Below, piece after piece: positions 17,067-25,159 of a stretch of 64,000 nt of DNA. The stretch comes from an uncultured Candidatus Melainabacteria bacterium (GTDB lineage Bacteria; Cyanobacteriota; Vampirovibrionia; Gastranaerophilales; Gastranaerophilaceae), in the NCBI GenBank assembly GCA_947525005.1, contig CANNUY010000009.1, positions 1 through 64,000 on the forward strand, read 5' to 3'. A program made the translations under genes and the position numbers. How positions within the stretch are numbered: the first letter of the stretch is position 1; every line of letters begins with the position of its first letter. Below the pieces are notes generated by a model. That model was not told the origin of the DNA, made no database searches, and worked only from the letters and a program-made list of their open reading frames with translations.

Positions 17067-18020
17067 ATGAAAATATTAAAAATAAAAAACTTAAATTTAT
17101 CATTCAAGCTTGAAGAAGGAATTTTTAGTACTCTTTATGACGTTTCGTTATCATTGAAACAAGGTGAAATCCATGCTCTTGTAGGAGAATCAGGTTGTGG
17201 CAAATCAATGACAGCGATGAGTATAATAGACTTATTACCTAAAAATGCTGTTGTGACTTCTGGTGAGATTGAGTATAAGAGTAAATCTCTTACAAAACAA
17301 GATTTAAAGGCTTTGAGAGGTAGAAAAATTGCTTTAATTCCACAAGATCCAATGACTTCATTAAATCCACTATATACTATAGGAGAACAGATTGCAGAAG
17401 TTGTTAGATTTGATAAATCATTATCAAAAAAAGAGGTAGAGGAAAAAGTTCTTGATGTATTAACTCAGGTTAAATTTCCAAATCCAAAAGAAGCTATAAA
17501 ATCATATCCACATGAATTGTCTGGAGGAATGAAACAACGTGTTATTATTGCTATAGCGTTAGCTATAAATGCTGAGGTGATAATTGCAGATGAGCCAACT
17601 ACTGCATTAGATGTAACTATTCAGGCTCAAATTATGTCGATTTTAACAGAGTTAAAGAACAAACATAATACTTCTATTCTTTTAATATCACACGATTTAG
17701 GGCTAATTGGACAATATGCAGATGAAATATCTGTAATGTATTCAGGTAGAGTGGTGGAGAATGCTTCAGTTAACGAGTTTTTTACAAATCCTTTACATCC
17801 TTATTCAAAAGCACTGTTAGCATCGCTTCCTTCTAATTCAGAAAATGATGAATTAAGAACAATAGAGGGACAACCACCTTCTATTCAAGAAAAAATTGAG
17901 GGTTGCAGATTTTCTCCTAGATGTGAATGTTTTGAAAAAAACGATTGTTGTGTTGTTCCTGACTTGAAACAGGTTTCAGCTGAACATTTTGTTGCATGTA
18001 ATAGAGTTGATAGAATTTAA
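17067..18020 (+). CDS. Oligopeptide/dipeptide ABC transporter ATP-binding protein (DppD/OppD type)
   Basis: ATPase subunit of a peptide or nickel-type ABC importer. Walker A GESGCGKSM (near 39-47), Q-loop IPQDPMTSLNPL, signature LSGGMKQR, Walker B VIIADEPTTALDV and the family's C-terminal cysteine-rich CRFSPRCECF, which in relatives can carry a [4Fe-4S] cluster. Length 317 residues. No permease, binding protein or DppF partner lies nearby. A TAGAAT at 17053-17058 puts the predicted transcript start 2 nt before the ATG, and no ribosome site is visible, so the mRNA may be leaderless. Confidence 0.88.
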   Translation: MKILKIKNLNLSFKLEEGIFSTLYDVSLSLKQGEIHALVGESGCGKSMTAMSIIDLLPKNAVVTSGEIEYKSKSLTKQDLKALRGRKIALIPQDPMTSLNPLYTIGEQIAEVVRFDKSLSKKEVEEKVLDVLTQVKFPNPKEAIKSYPHELSGGMKQRVIIAIALAINAEVIIADEPTTALDVTIQAQIMSILTELKNKHNTSILLISHDLGLIGQYADEISVMYSGRVVENASVNEFFTNPLHPYSKALLASLPSNSENDELRTIEGQPPSIQEKIEGCRFSPRCECFEKNDCCVVPDLKQVSAEHFVACNRVDRI

Positions 18021-18075
18021 TTCTTATTTATATTTTTCTTAGTTTACGGTAGAATTGATTAAGAAAGGAGTTATT

Positions 18076-18576
18076 ATGGCAAAAGATTGTAGTTTCGATA
18101 TTGTATCAGAATTTGATAAACAAGAATTGGTTAACGCAATAGACCAAGTAAAAAGAGATATTCAAACAAGATTTGATTTAAAAAATACAAATTCAGAGGT
18201 TGAATTAGAAGCAGATAAATCAATTACTATAACAACAGCAGATGAGATGAAGTTAAGAAATATTTATGATATTTTACAAACAAAGTTAGTAAAACGTGGA
18301 TTAAGTATAAAAATTCTTGATGCTCAACCAATAGAAAATGCGTTAGGTGGAAATGTTAGACGTGTTTATAACTTAAGAAAAGGTTTGACCCAAGATTTAG
18401 GTAAAAAAATAGTTGCTGATATTAAATCAACTAAATTAAAAGTGCAAGCCTCTATTCAAGGCGAACAAGTTAGGGTTACAGGAAAAAGTAAAGATGATTT
18501 GCAAGAGGTAATAAAATTTTTAAGAGGAAACGAAGAAAAATATGATTACCCTCTACAGTTCACAAATTATAGATAA
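18076..18576 (+). CDS. yajQ: YajQ family nucleotide-binding protein
   Basis: YajQ proteins have two RRM-like domains; some bind cyclic di-GMP and act as transcription co-regulators. Typical start MAKDCSFDIVSEFDKQELVNA, and IQTRFDLKNTNSEVELE; near the end QVRVTGKSKDDLQEVIKFLRG and YPLQFTNYR. I start at ATG 18076, preceded by AAAGGAG at 18064-18070; an in-frame TTG at 18055 lies before that site and is rejected. Length 166 residues. Confidence 0.9.
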   Translation: MAKDCSFDIVSEFDKQELVNAIDQVKRDIQTRFDLKNTNSEVELEADKSITITTADEMKLRNIYDILQTKLVKRGLSIKILDAQPIENALGGNVRRVYNLRKGLTQDLGKKIVADIKSTKLKVQASIQGEQVRVTGKSKDDLQEVIKFLRGNEEKYDYPLQFTNYR

Positions 18577-18583
18577 TAAAAAG

Positions 18584-18610
18584 GCGATAGTTTTCACTAT
18601 CGCTTTAAAA
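18584..18610 (+). terminator. Hairpin terminator after yajQ
   Basis: GCGATAGT (18584-18591) pairs with ACTATCGC (18596-18603) around a TTTC loop, followed by TTTAAAATTT. The position just behind the yajQ stop supports its role. The 18611-18685 stretch shows nothing else. Confidence 0.75.
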
Positions 18611-18685
18611 TTTAGGTTATTTTATAAGGTTTTTGGTTTAAAAATTTAGTTTGGGTTAAAGTTAAGTATAGGAAGTAGTTAGTAA

Positions 18686-19471
18686 TTAACCTTCAGTAAT
18701 TGTTTCAGGAGTGTTATCTGATAACAAGTATTTTCCTAAAGCGATAGCACCGCCTACAGCTGCACCTATAGGACCACCTACTAACCAGCCTGCACCAACT
18801 AGAGCTCCAGCAGAGATTGAAACTCCTAGAACTTTACCAACTGCTTTAGTGAATTTCTTTCCTGAGTATCCTTCAATACCTTCACCAGTCATATAAGAAA
18901 TTGTTTCTTCTGCTGAGTTTTTGTGGTGGTCACCTAAAGTTAAACCTTGTAAGAAACCGTTTGAGAAGTAGCCTTCACCAGCTTCATTGATATCAGCAGC
19001 TAAATCTCTGCCATTTACTTGTTTGTACAAGTTGTTAATAGTAGCTTTGATTGCTCGTTCATATTGAACACGTTGGCTTTGTTCTGTTAATTCTTCACCA
19101 TTCTTTTGACCGATTGCATCATAAATTTCTCTATAGATTTGAGAAGCTTTACCAAATTCACCTTCTCTAATTGCATTTGCCATTGCAGGAAGTTCTTTTC
19201 TCATAATTTCATTGTATGCTTGAAGTGTATATTGATTTCCTTGTTGAGCAAATTGCAAAGAAGTCATATTGTCTAAACCGTGTTCCATATAGTTGTAAAC
19301 TTGGTCATTACCAAGACCATAACCATATCCAATACCCATTCCCATACCCATTGGATACATAGTTCCAGTTGAGAAAATTGAGCTTGCATCATCCATATAT
19401 TGACTTGCTGATGCTGGATTAAAACCACCGTATAATCCGTTTACGCCTGTTGTACCTACTGCTGTAACCAT
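18686..19471 (-). CDS. Unrecognised 261-aa protein with C-terminal glycine-zipper hairpin
   Basis: No family recognised. The N-terminal 70 residues are rich in Gly, Met, Tyr and Asn (including MGMGMGIGYGYGLG near 41-54). A helical middle (about 75-160) follows, then near residue 215 a glycine-zipper hydrophobic hairpin (AGALVGAGWLVGGPIGAAVG), which in other proteins inserts into or crosses membranes. There is no signal peptide. AGGAGG-like bases precede the ATG, and lineage promoter D lies 60 bp upstream, so it belongs to the promoter group of A-C. An envelope or secreted protein is possible, but I infer that only from composition. Confidence 0.78.
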   Translation of the reverse strand: MVTAVGTTGVNGLYGGFNPASASQYMDDASSIFSTGTMYPMGMGMGIGYGYGLGNDQVYNYMEHGLDNMTSLQFAQQGNQYTLQAYNEIMRKELPAMANAIREGEFGKASQIYREIYDAIGQKNGEELTEQSQRVQYERAIKATINNLYKQVNGRDLAADINEAGEGYFSNGFLQGLTLGDHHKNSAEETISYMTGEGIEGYSGKKFTKAVGKVLGVSISAGALVGAGWLVGGPIGAAVGGAIALGKYLLSDNTPETITEG

Positions 19472-19529
19472 AAAAACCTCCTAAAAGACTTAACTTTAAC
19501 CTAAACTAAATTTTAATAACCTTTACTCT

Positions 19530-19592
19530 TATATAAAGTATTTTATGTTTAAGTAATTGATTTTTATGTTTAATTTCTGTAACATTTCTTAA
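19530..19592 (-). promoter_or_regulatory. Lineage promoter D upstream of the 261-aa protein
   Basis: Minus-strand order: TTAAGAAATGTTACA (19592-19578), AATCAATT near 19554-19561, TTATATA (19536-19530). TTAAGAAATGTTACA is identical to that of promoter C, and the 42-bp distance from TGTTAC to TTATATA is the same in A, B, C and D. Confidence 0.65.
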
Positions 19593-19626
19593 TAATAGAG
19601 CGTATGTTATTTAAATATCAGTAAGC

Positions 19627-20097
19627 CTACTTATGATAGGTTTCATTATTCAATATCTTAAATGCTCTGTAGATTTGTTCTGTTAATAATAATCTCGCAT
19701 ATTGATGAAGAAATGTCATCTTTGATAAACTAAGTTTAAAATTCGCTCTAGCTGATACATTTTGTGACAACCCACAAGATGAGCCAATTACAAATACAAT
19801 CTCTGATAACCCTTCATTTGTAACATCTTTAATTTTTTGAGCAAATTCTTCTGATGATAGTTGTTTACCTTTTATTTCCATTGTAATAACGAAATCGGTA
19901 GGTTTTATCAGTGATAAAATTTTTTCACCTTCTTGATTTAAAATTTTTGTAGTTAGGTTTAAATCTTTAATTTCAATCGGCTGTAGTTCAATTATTTCAA
20001 AATTTGTATACGGTGTTAATCTTTTTTTTAACTCGTCTATCCCGTCTTTTAAAAACTTGTCTTTAATTTTTCCTAATGCAATAATTTTAATCTTCAT
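19627..20097 (-). CDS. rlmH: 23S rRNA (pseudouridine-1915 N3)-methyltransferase
   Basis: Methylates pseudouridine 1915 in helix 69 of 23S rRNA. Starts MKIKIIALGKIKDKFLKDGI. The SPOUT knot region reads VFVIGSSCGLS and KLSLSKMTFLHQYARLLLTEQ, with the YHK C-terminus. The knot glycine loop is GSSCG instead of the common GGxxG. Length 156 residues, standard. Its start overlaps the mscS end by 11 bp; last gene of the minus-strand operon from 23778. Confidence 0.9.
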   Translation of the reverse strand: MKIKIIALGKIKDKFLKDGIDELKKRLTPYTNFEIIELQPIEIKDLNLTTKILNQEGEKILSLIKPTDFVITMEIKGKQLSSEEFAQKIKDVTNEGLSEIVFVIGSSCGLSQNVSARANFKLSLSKMTFLHQYARLLLTEQIYRAFKILNNETYHK

Positions 20098-20917
20098 TTT
20101 TTAAATATACCGTCCTTGAAGGGAATGCAAAATTGATGTCGTTTGCTCTGAATTGGTGAATAACTTCTTGTAATAGTTCACTTTTTAGTTTTAGATATTT
20201 TAACCAATCGTTTGTTGTTGTGTTTGCAATTAATTGTATAGTGATTGAGTTTTCTCCAAGATTAGAGATGAAAATATGCACTCCTTTTTGTAATTGTTTG
20301 TTATTTTCGCAAGCTTGCTTTATTAATTCTATAGCAAGATTTATTTTTTCATCAGATGTATCATATTCAATATCAAAATTTTGAAGTATTCTAAAATGTT
20401 TTGCATTACTTCTGTTTTGAACGATAGTATCAGCAGGGATATTGTTAGGAATAGTTATTAGTGCATTGTTTGCAGTCCTTAATTTTGTAGAGCGAAAGTT
20501 TATAGATTCTACAATTCCTTCGTATCCATTTATTTCAACGTAATCTCCTATTTTATAGATGTTATCTAACATAATAGAAAATGAGCCTAATATACAAGCA
20601 AGACTTTCTTTTGCAGCAAAACCTATTGCTAAACCTGTTATTCCTAAACCTGTCATTAATGAAGTTAGTGAGTAGCCATTAACTTGTAAAAAGGAAGCTA
20701 TTGTTAAGATTACAAATAAAACTTTTATGATTCTACTTATTACAAATAGTAAATGAAGTTTTGTACTTGTGTTTGAATCAGAGATAATTTTTTCTTTTAT
20801 ATTTTTAACGATTCCGTTTATGAATTTTAGTCCTATAACAAGTATCGCAGAATGGATTGCAAGTTGTAGCAACATATTATAATTCGTTTGTATAAAATTT
20901 ATTATAGGTTCATGCAT
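20087..20917 (-). CDS. mscS: Small-conductance mechanosensitive channel (MscS family)
   Basis: Pressure-relief channel of the inner membrane. Three hydrophobic helices are visible (about 13-35, 58-82, 87-115). The pore helix region is GLGITGLAIGFAAKESLACI, followed by the MscS beta domain (IGDYVEINGYEGIVESINF, then ITIPN near 160). Length 276 residues, close to E. coli MscS. Lies between rsmG and rlmH, sharing their operon. Confidence 0.9.
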   Translation of the reverse strand: MHEPIINFIQTNYNMLLQLAIHSAILVIGLKFINGIVKNIKEKIISDSNTSTKLHLLFVISRIIKVLFVILTIASFLQVNGYSLTSLMTGLGITGLAIGFAAKESLACILGSFSIMLDNIYKIGDYVEINGYEGIVESINFRSTKLRTANNALITIPNNIPADTIVQNRSNAKHFRILQNFDIEYDTSDEKINLAIELIKQACENNKQLQKGVHIFISNLGENSITIQLIANTTTNDWLKYLKLKSELLQEVIHQFRANDINFAFPSRTVYLKNED

Positions 20918-20930
20918 ATATTTTAATCCT

Positions 20931-21533
20931 TTATTTTTGTAGAACTAACAAACATCTATTATAATTTTCTTCTAAAGGTAAAGAATATTCAATAATATCA
21001 GATATTTTCATGTGCAATTTTCTTATAAGTGGTTTCGCTTTTTCTATTTCTTCATCAACATTTTTTGATTTGTATAAAACTAGATAACCATCTTTTTTTA
21101 GAAGTGGATAAGCATATTCGATTAATAATGATGCTTGAGCTACGGCTCTGCTAGTAATCATATCGTATTTTTTATCTTTAATGTTTTCAACTCTATCTCT
21201 TATAAATTCTATGTTTTTTATCTGAAGTTCTTTTGCGATATTTGAGATGGCATTTATTTTTTTTTGAATACTATCAATCCCTGTAACTTGTATTTCTGGA
21301 TATTCTAAAGCTATTGGAATAGAGGGAAATCCACCACCTGTACCTATATCCAAAATCGTATTTGGAAGTGTATCTAGTTTGTCAAATAAGAGTTTTATTG
21401 ACAAGGAATCAAATATGTGTTTTTCAAAGATGAGCTTTTCATCGTTTTTTGACATAAGGTTTATTTTAGAATTTTCTTCTAAAAAAGTTTTTATATATTT
21501 ATCAAAATTAGTTTTGATTTCTATTTTATTCAT
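20931..21533 (-). CDS. rsmG: 16S rRNA (guanine-527 N7)-methyltransferase
   Basis: Methylates G527 in the 530 loop of 16S rRNA using S-adenosylmethionine. Motif I ILDIGTGGGFPSIPIA, the preceding HIFDSL, and MITSRAVAQ are family marks. I start at ATG 21533, which overlaps the stop codon of the upstream ATPase gene by 8 bp (ATGAATAA). A TTG seven codons earlier is a weaker option. About 200 residues. Expression probably depends on translational coupling with the ATPase-TPR gene. Confidence 0.9.
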   Translation of the reverse strand: MNKIEIKTNFDKYIKTFLEENSKINLMSKNDEKLIFEKHIFDSLSIKLLFDKLDTLPNTILDIGTGGGFPSIPIALEYPEIQVTGIDSIQKKINAISNIAKELQIKNIEFIRDRVENIKDKKYDMITSRAVAQASLLIEYAYPLLKKDGYLVLYKSKNVDEEIEKAKPLIRKLHMKISDIIEYSLPLEENYNRCLLVLQK

Positions 21534-23778
21534 AGTTTGGTGCGAGTTTTTCAAATTCTTCTTTCTCCATACGAGCTTTTATATCTTGTATTCTGGCTTT
21601 TAGTTTGTCAAGGTTTTCTGGCTCCATAATATCTTTACCTTGAGTGTACAAATTGAAATATTCTATAAGTGCATCTTTTGGCATCGAATAATCATAGAAC
21701 ATATCACCTAAAGCAATAGTTGAACTAATTATAGAATCGTTATCTCTTGAATTTATAGCATAACTTCGAGCATCTGTCATCATTTTTATTCGAGTATCTT
21801 TTTCTTGTCGAGGAGTTAGTTCAACAAGTTTAACAAGAGTGTAGTATGCTCCGTAGTCGTTTCCTGTTTTGATTTCTAATTCATTTGCTTTTATGAAATG
21901 AGTTTTTGCGTCTTCTAACATCTCTTTATCAGCATAAATTTCTCCAAGATTTGAATATGATAATGCTGTGTATTTGTTTGGTTCACAGTTCAGATTTGTA
22001 CATTTCTGATAGTATTCAATCGCTGTTTTTTCGTCATTATGTTCATCAGATAAAAGTGCGTATTGAAAATATAATTCTGATTTTATTAAATCATCAGTAT
22101 CTTCAGTAATGTTTGCAACCCCCGATTTGATATAGCTAAGAGCAAGAACTCTATTGTTTGCAAGAAGTGATATGTTTGCAAGTAATAGGTTTGATTTGAC
22201 GATGAGCAATTTGTTATTTGTGTTTGCAAGTATTCTTTTTAGGATACTAATTGAATCAATGATTTTGTTTTGATAATACAAAATATTTGCTTTTTCATAA
22301 AGCATTTTTTGAGTTTCTATTTGATTTTGAGAGTTTCTATAAAATTCTTCTAATAAATTTAAGTAATAAAGAGCATAATCATATTTTCCTAATTTTGTAT
22401 ATGCAATTACAAGCTTAAAATATGATGAATTGATTAAATCTTGATTTTTGTAAGCGTCTTGATTCATGAGAATGGCTGATAAATATTTAAGAGCTTGTAT
22501 GTAGTCGTGTGTTTTTAAAGCATCATCAGTTTTTTGAAGTAGTTCTTCAGGGGAAATGTTAAGAATTTCCTCGTTTTGTTTTTTTACTTCTTCTTTCACT
22601 TCAATAGTCGGCTCAATTTTAGGTTGAACTTGTTTCTCTTTTTCTACTTTTACTGTGACATCAGTTTCTGTGTAGAATGCAATTTCATTGAGTAAAGATT
22701 CTCTAGATATTAGAAAATCTCTATCAGCAGGACTTAGTTCGCTTTGAGCAGTGTAGTATTTTACTAATTTTGATTTGTAAACAACATCTTTAATATCATT
22801 TTTAAGTTGTTCTTTGAGCATGTTTGTTGGGTAATACATGTCGTTTACTTTATATATAAAAGAGTTTTCAGAAAGCGTTTTTAATACATTCTCTGGAAAT
22901 GCACCAATATTAACAAGTGTGGTTGCATTAAGTCCATGTCTGAGTTGTAAAAATAAGTTAAATGCGTTTTTTGTTGTACCTATGATAAATTTGTAATATG
23001 CGTTTGAGATGTATTTATCATAAGTTTGACCAGATGCAAAATATTGGTTCAAAAATTCGTCAACAGCCATACCTTGACTAACAAGTATTTTAAGAGTTAA
23101 CAAACAATAAAAATAATAACCACGAGTTAATCTGTATAATTGTTCAAATTTTGCATTTGTTACATTTACATCAAAATCTCTAAAATATGATTCAAAAAGT
23201 TCTTTTGACAATGCTTTTATCATTACTTTTGAATAGGTGTTTTGATTAGTTATGATGTTAGAATCGAATGTTCTTGATTCTATTATTATTTTTACGTTTG
23301 ATAAATCTGTAAGAGCGTTAATGTAGTTGAAAAACTCTTGTTTGTTATCTTCTTGAATCTCGTCAAAATTATAAAAAGCAAGAAGAATGTTTGAGTCTAT
23401 TCTTGATAGTGCAAATTGGACTTTGTCTTTATAATTTGTAAGAATATTAAAGTCTTTTTCTAAATCATCTTTAATTTTTGATTTAAGAGTGGTGCTTAAA
23501 AATAAGTACAAGTCGTTAATTGTAGTGGATTTGGTACAAACAAATTTACAAACTGCTGTGTCTGAATTCAGGTTTGAGAGAAATACTTCTGTAATCTGTT
23601 TTTTACCAGTGCCACAAAAACCGTTTATCAAAAGAATGCTTTTATCAGAAGATAAAAAACCATGAATTTTTTTTATAGATGCTTCGTTGTTTTTTAAAAC
23701 ATATCTTTCAGCAATTCCAGTATTGTCATTGACTATTTGTTCATAGCCGACAGATTGATTTAGAAACTCTCTTTTCAT
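21526..23778 (-). CDS. Large P-loop ATPase with C-terminal TPR array (STAND-like)
   Basis: The N-terminal 350 residues look like an AAA/STAND-type ATPase: Walker A GFCGTGKKQ (53-61), a Walker B-like LLAFYNFDEIQ near 129-139 and IIIESRTF as a sensor strand. A charged linker (about 385-410, IEPTIEVKEEVKKQNEE) leads to TPR-like helical repeats (about 415-720; for example YIQALKYLSAILMNQ, YDYALYYLNLLEEFY, TALSYSNLGEIYADKEM). Such proteins are switches that sense through the repeats; regulators and anti-phage proteins share this plan. Nothing nearby is an obvious effector, and the 3' neighbours are rRNA methylases and mscS. Its promoter predicts a leaderless mRNA. Confidence 0.8.
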   Translation of the reverse strand: MKREFLNQSVGYEQIVNDNTGIAERYVLKNNEASIKKIHGFLSSDKSILLINGFCGTGKKQITEVFLSNLNSDTAVCKFVCTKSTTINDLYLFLSTTLKSKIKDDLEKDFNILTNYKDKVQFALSRIDSNILLAFYNFDEIQEDNKQEFFNYINALTDLSNVKIIIESRTFDSNIITNQNTYSKVMIKALSKELFESYFRDFDVNVTNAKFEQLYRLTRGYYFYCLLTLKILVSQGMAVDEFLNQYFASGQTYDKYISNAYYKFIIGTTKNAFNLFLQLRHGLNATTLVNIGAFPENVLKTLSENSFIYKVNDMYYPTNMLKEQLKNDIKDVVYKSKLVKYYTAQSELSPADRDFLISRESLLNEIAFYTETDVTVKVEKEKQVQPKIEPTIEVKEEVKKQNEEILNISPEELLQKTDDALKTHDYIQALKYLSAILMNQDAYKNQDLINSSYFKLVIAYTKLGKYDYALYYLNLLEEFYRNSQNQIETQKMLYEKANILYYQNKIIDSISILKRILANTNNKLLIVKSNLLLANISLLANNRVLALSYIKSGVANITEDTDDLIKSELYFQYALLSDEHNDEKTAIEYYQKCTNLNCEPNKYTALSYSNLGEIYADKEMLEDAKTHFIKANELEIKTGNDYGAYYTLVKLVELTPRQEKDTRIKMMTDARSYAINSRDNDSIISSTIALGDMFYDYSMPKDALIEYFNLYTQGKDIMEPENLDKLKARIQDIKARMEKEEFEKLAPNYE

Positions 23779-23784
23779 AATTTA

Positions 23785-23812
23785 ATTTTAGCATTATCTA
23801 TACTTTTTGCAA
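23785..23812 (-). promoter_or_regulatory. Promoter of the ATPase-TPR gene (predicted leaderless)
   Basis: Minus strand: TTGCAA (23812-23807), a 16-bp spacer ending in TGC (extended -10), then TAAAAT (23790-23785). Six bases follow, then the ATG, so +1 would be the A of the start codon. No ribosome site is present. Confidence 0.6.
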
Positions 23813-23827
23813 ATATTTGTTACTTGT

Positions 23828-23856
23828 TTGCATTAAAAGGGTTTTGATAGTAAAAT
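23828..23856 (+). promoter_or_regulatory. Promoter of the envelope operon
   Basis: TTGCAT (23828-23833), a 17-bp spacer and TAAAAT (23851-23856). It is divergent from the ATPase promoter. A strong CGGAGG site (23865-23870) follows before the miniprotein ATG at 23877. Confidence 0.7.
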
Positions 23857-23876
23857 ATTATAAACGGAGGGGACGT

Positions 23877-23981
23877 ATGGATTTTTTTAGAAGAAATCAG
23901 AGGATTATAGTAGGAATTATAGCTTTAACATTTATTGCTTGGACCGTTGGGTTAATGCTATTACCTGCATTGGTGAAATAA
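23877..23981 (+). CDS. 34-aa single-pass membrane miniprotein
   Basis: ATG 23877 is preceded by CGGAGGGG at a 6-nt distance, the best ribosome site of the region. The 34 residues have a basic start (MDFFRRNQR), one hydrophobic helix (IIVGIIALTFIAWTVGLMLL) and end in PALVK. The TAA overlaps the next ATG by one base (TAATG), so it is coupled to the EnvC-like gene. Its start resembles the membrane anchor of periplasmic chaperones of the SurA/PpiD type, but no further domain follows. Promoter, ribosome site and coupling argue that it is a real gene; the function is unknown. Confidence 0.75.
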   Translation: MDFFRRNQRIIVGIIALTFIAWTVGLMLLPALVK

Positions 23982-25150
23982 TGAAAAAATTGTTTAATAC
24001 ATTTGTAATATTATCGGTGTGTCTTTTGATTGCGGGACATAGTTTTTGTTATGCAAATACAAATGTTTATAATAAATATAAAAACGCTAGTCAAGCTACA
24101 AAAAAACAAGCTATAACTAATTTGAAACGTCAACAAGCAGAAGCACGTTCAAAGGCTAATAAGTTGCGTGTGTTAGAAAAGATGGAAAACGGCAGATTGT
24201 ACAACAATCAACGTAAACTTGAAACAACTCAAACATCTTTGATAAGAACTCAAAATGATTATAATAATAAACTTAATCAATTAAACGCAATGAAATCTAG
24301 AAAAGCAATTGCTGAGGTTGAGTATTTACAAATTTATAGTGGAATAAAAAGTAGAATAAGACAAATTTATAAGACTCAAAGAAAAGGATTCTTTGAACTA
24401 TTGTTAACATCAAGTGATATAAATATGTTTATAGATAGAATTCATTATGAAGAAATTGTAATGAGAGAAGACTATAAACGAATGAAAGATGCACAAAAGA
24501 AAGCCGAAGAAATAGCAAGGCTTGAAGAATGTATAGCTCAAGAAAAACGTAGTTTGGATTATTCAAGAAGAACATTGATAAAACAACAAAATATTATCAA
24601 GAATAACATTGAATATAACAAGAAAATGATTAATAAGCTAAAGACAAACAGAGCTTATTATGAACGTTCAGAATCAGAATTGGCAAGACAATCTGCAAGC
24701 TTGGAAGCAATGCTTGCGCATAGAAGTACAACAGCAAGTTCAGGTATTACTGTTAAAACAGGATTTATAAGACCTGTCGGTGGTCCTATAACTTCTCCAT
24801 TTGGTTATAGAACTCACCCAATATTCCATTCAAGAATATATCATTCAGGAATAGATATTGGTGCAGGATATGGTACGCCTATTAAGGCTTCAAACAGTGG
24901 AAAAGTTATTATGGCCGGCTGGTACGGTGGTTATGGTAAGGTTGTTATCATTGATCATGGGGTTGTTAGAGGACAACCAATTACAACGCTTTATGGTCAC
25001 ATGAGTACAATAAATGTATCTCAAGGTCAAAAAGTACATCAGGGTCAAATCGTAGGTAAAGTAGGTACTACAGGTTATAGTACTGGCCCTCACTTGCACT
25101 TTGAAGTTCGTATAAAGGGACAACCAAGAAATCCGTTGAATTATATATAG
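23981..25150 (+). CDS. EnvC/NlpD-like murein hydrolase activator, M23 (LytM) domain
   Basis: Exported protein with a signal peptide (about 1-24, hydrophobic FVILSVCLLIAGHSF). A long coiled coil follows (about 30-245), then an M23 peptidase domain (about 265-388): ITSPFGYRTHPIF, YHSGIDIG, YGKVVIIDHG, LYGHMS and HLHFEVR. The zinc-type residues His (YHSGID), Asp and HxH (HLHFE) are all there, so it may be an active endopeptidase; true EnvC activators have lost them. Start set at ATG 23981, which overlaps the miniprotein stop. Probably acts in septal peptidoglycan splitting. Confidence 0.88.
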   Translation: MKKLFNTFVILSVCLLIAGHSFCYANTNVYNKYKNASQATKKQAITNLKRQQAEARSKANKLRVLEKMENGRLYNNQRKLETTQTSLIRTQNDYNNKLNQLNAMKSRKAIAEVEYLQIYSGIKSRIRQIYKTQRKGFFELLLTSSDINMFIDRIHYEEIVMREDYKRMKDAQKKAEEIARLEECIAQEKRSLDYSRRTLIKQQNIIKNNIEYNKKMINKLKTNRAYYERSESELARQSASLEAMLAHRSTTASSGITVKTGFIRPVGGPITSPFGYRTHPIFHSRIYHSGIDIGAGYGTPIKASNSGKVIMAGWYGGYGKVVIIDHGVVRGQPITTLYGHMSTINVSQGQKVHQGQIVGKVGTTGYSTGPHLHFEVRIKGQPRNPLNYI

Positions 25151-25159
25151 GGTAGTTTA

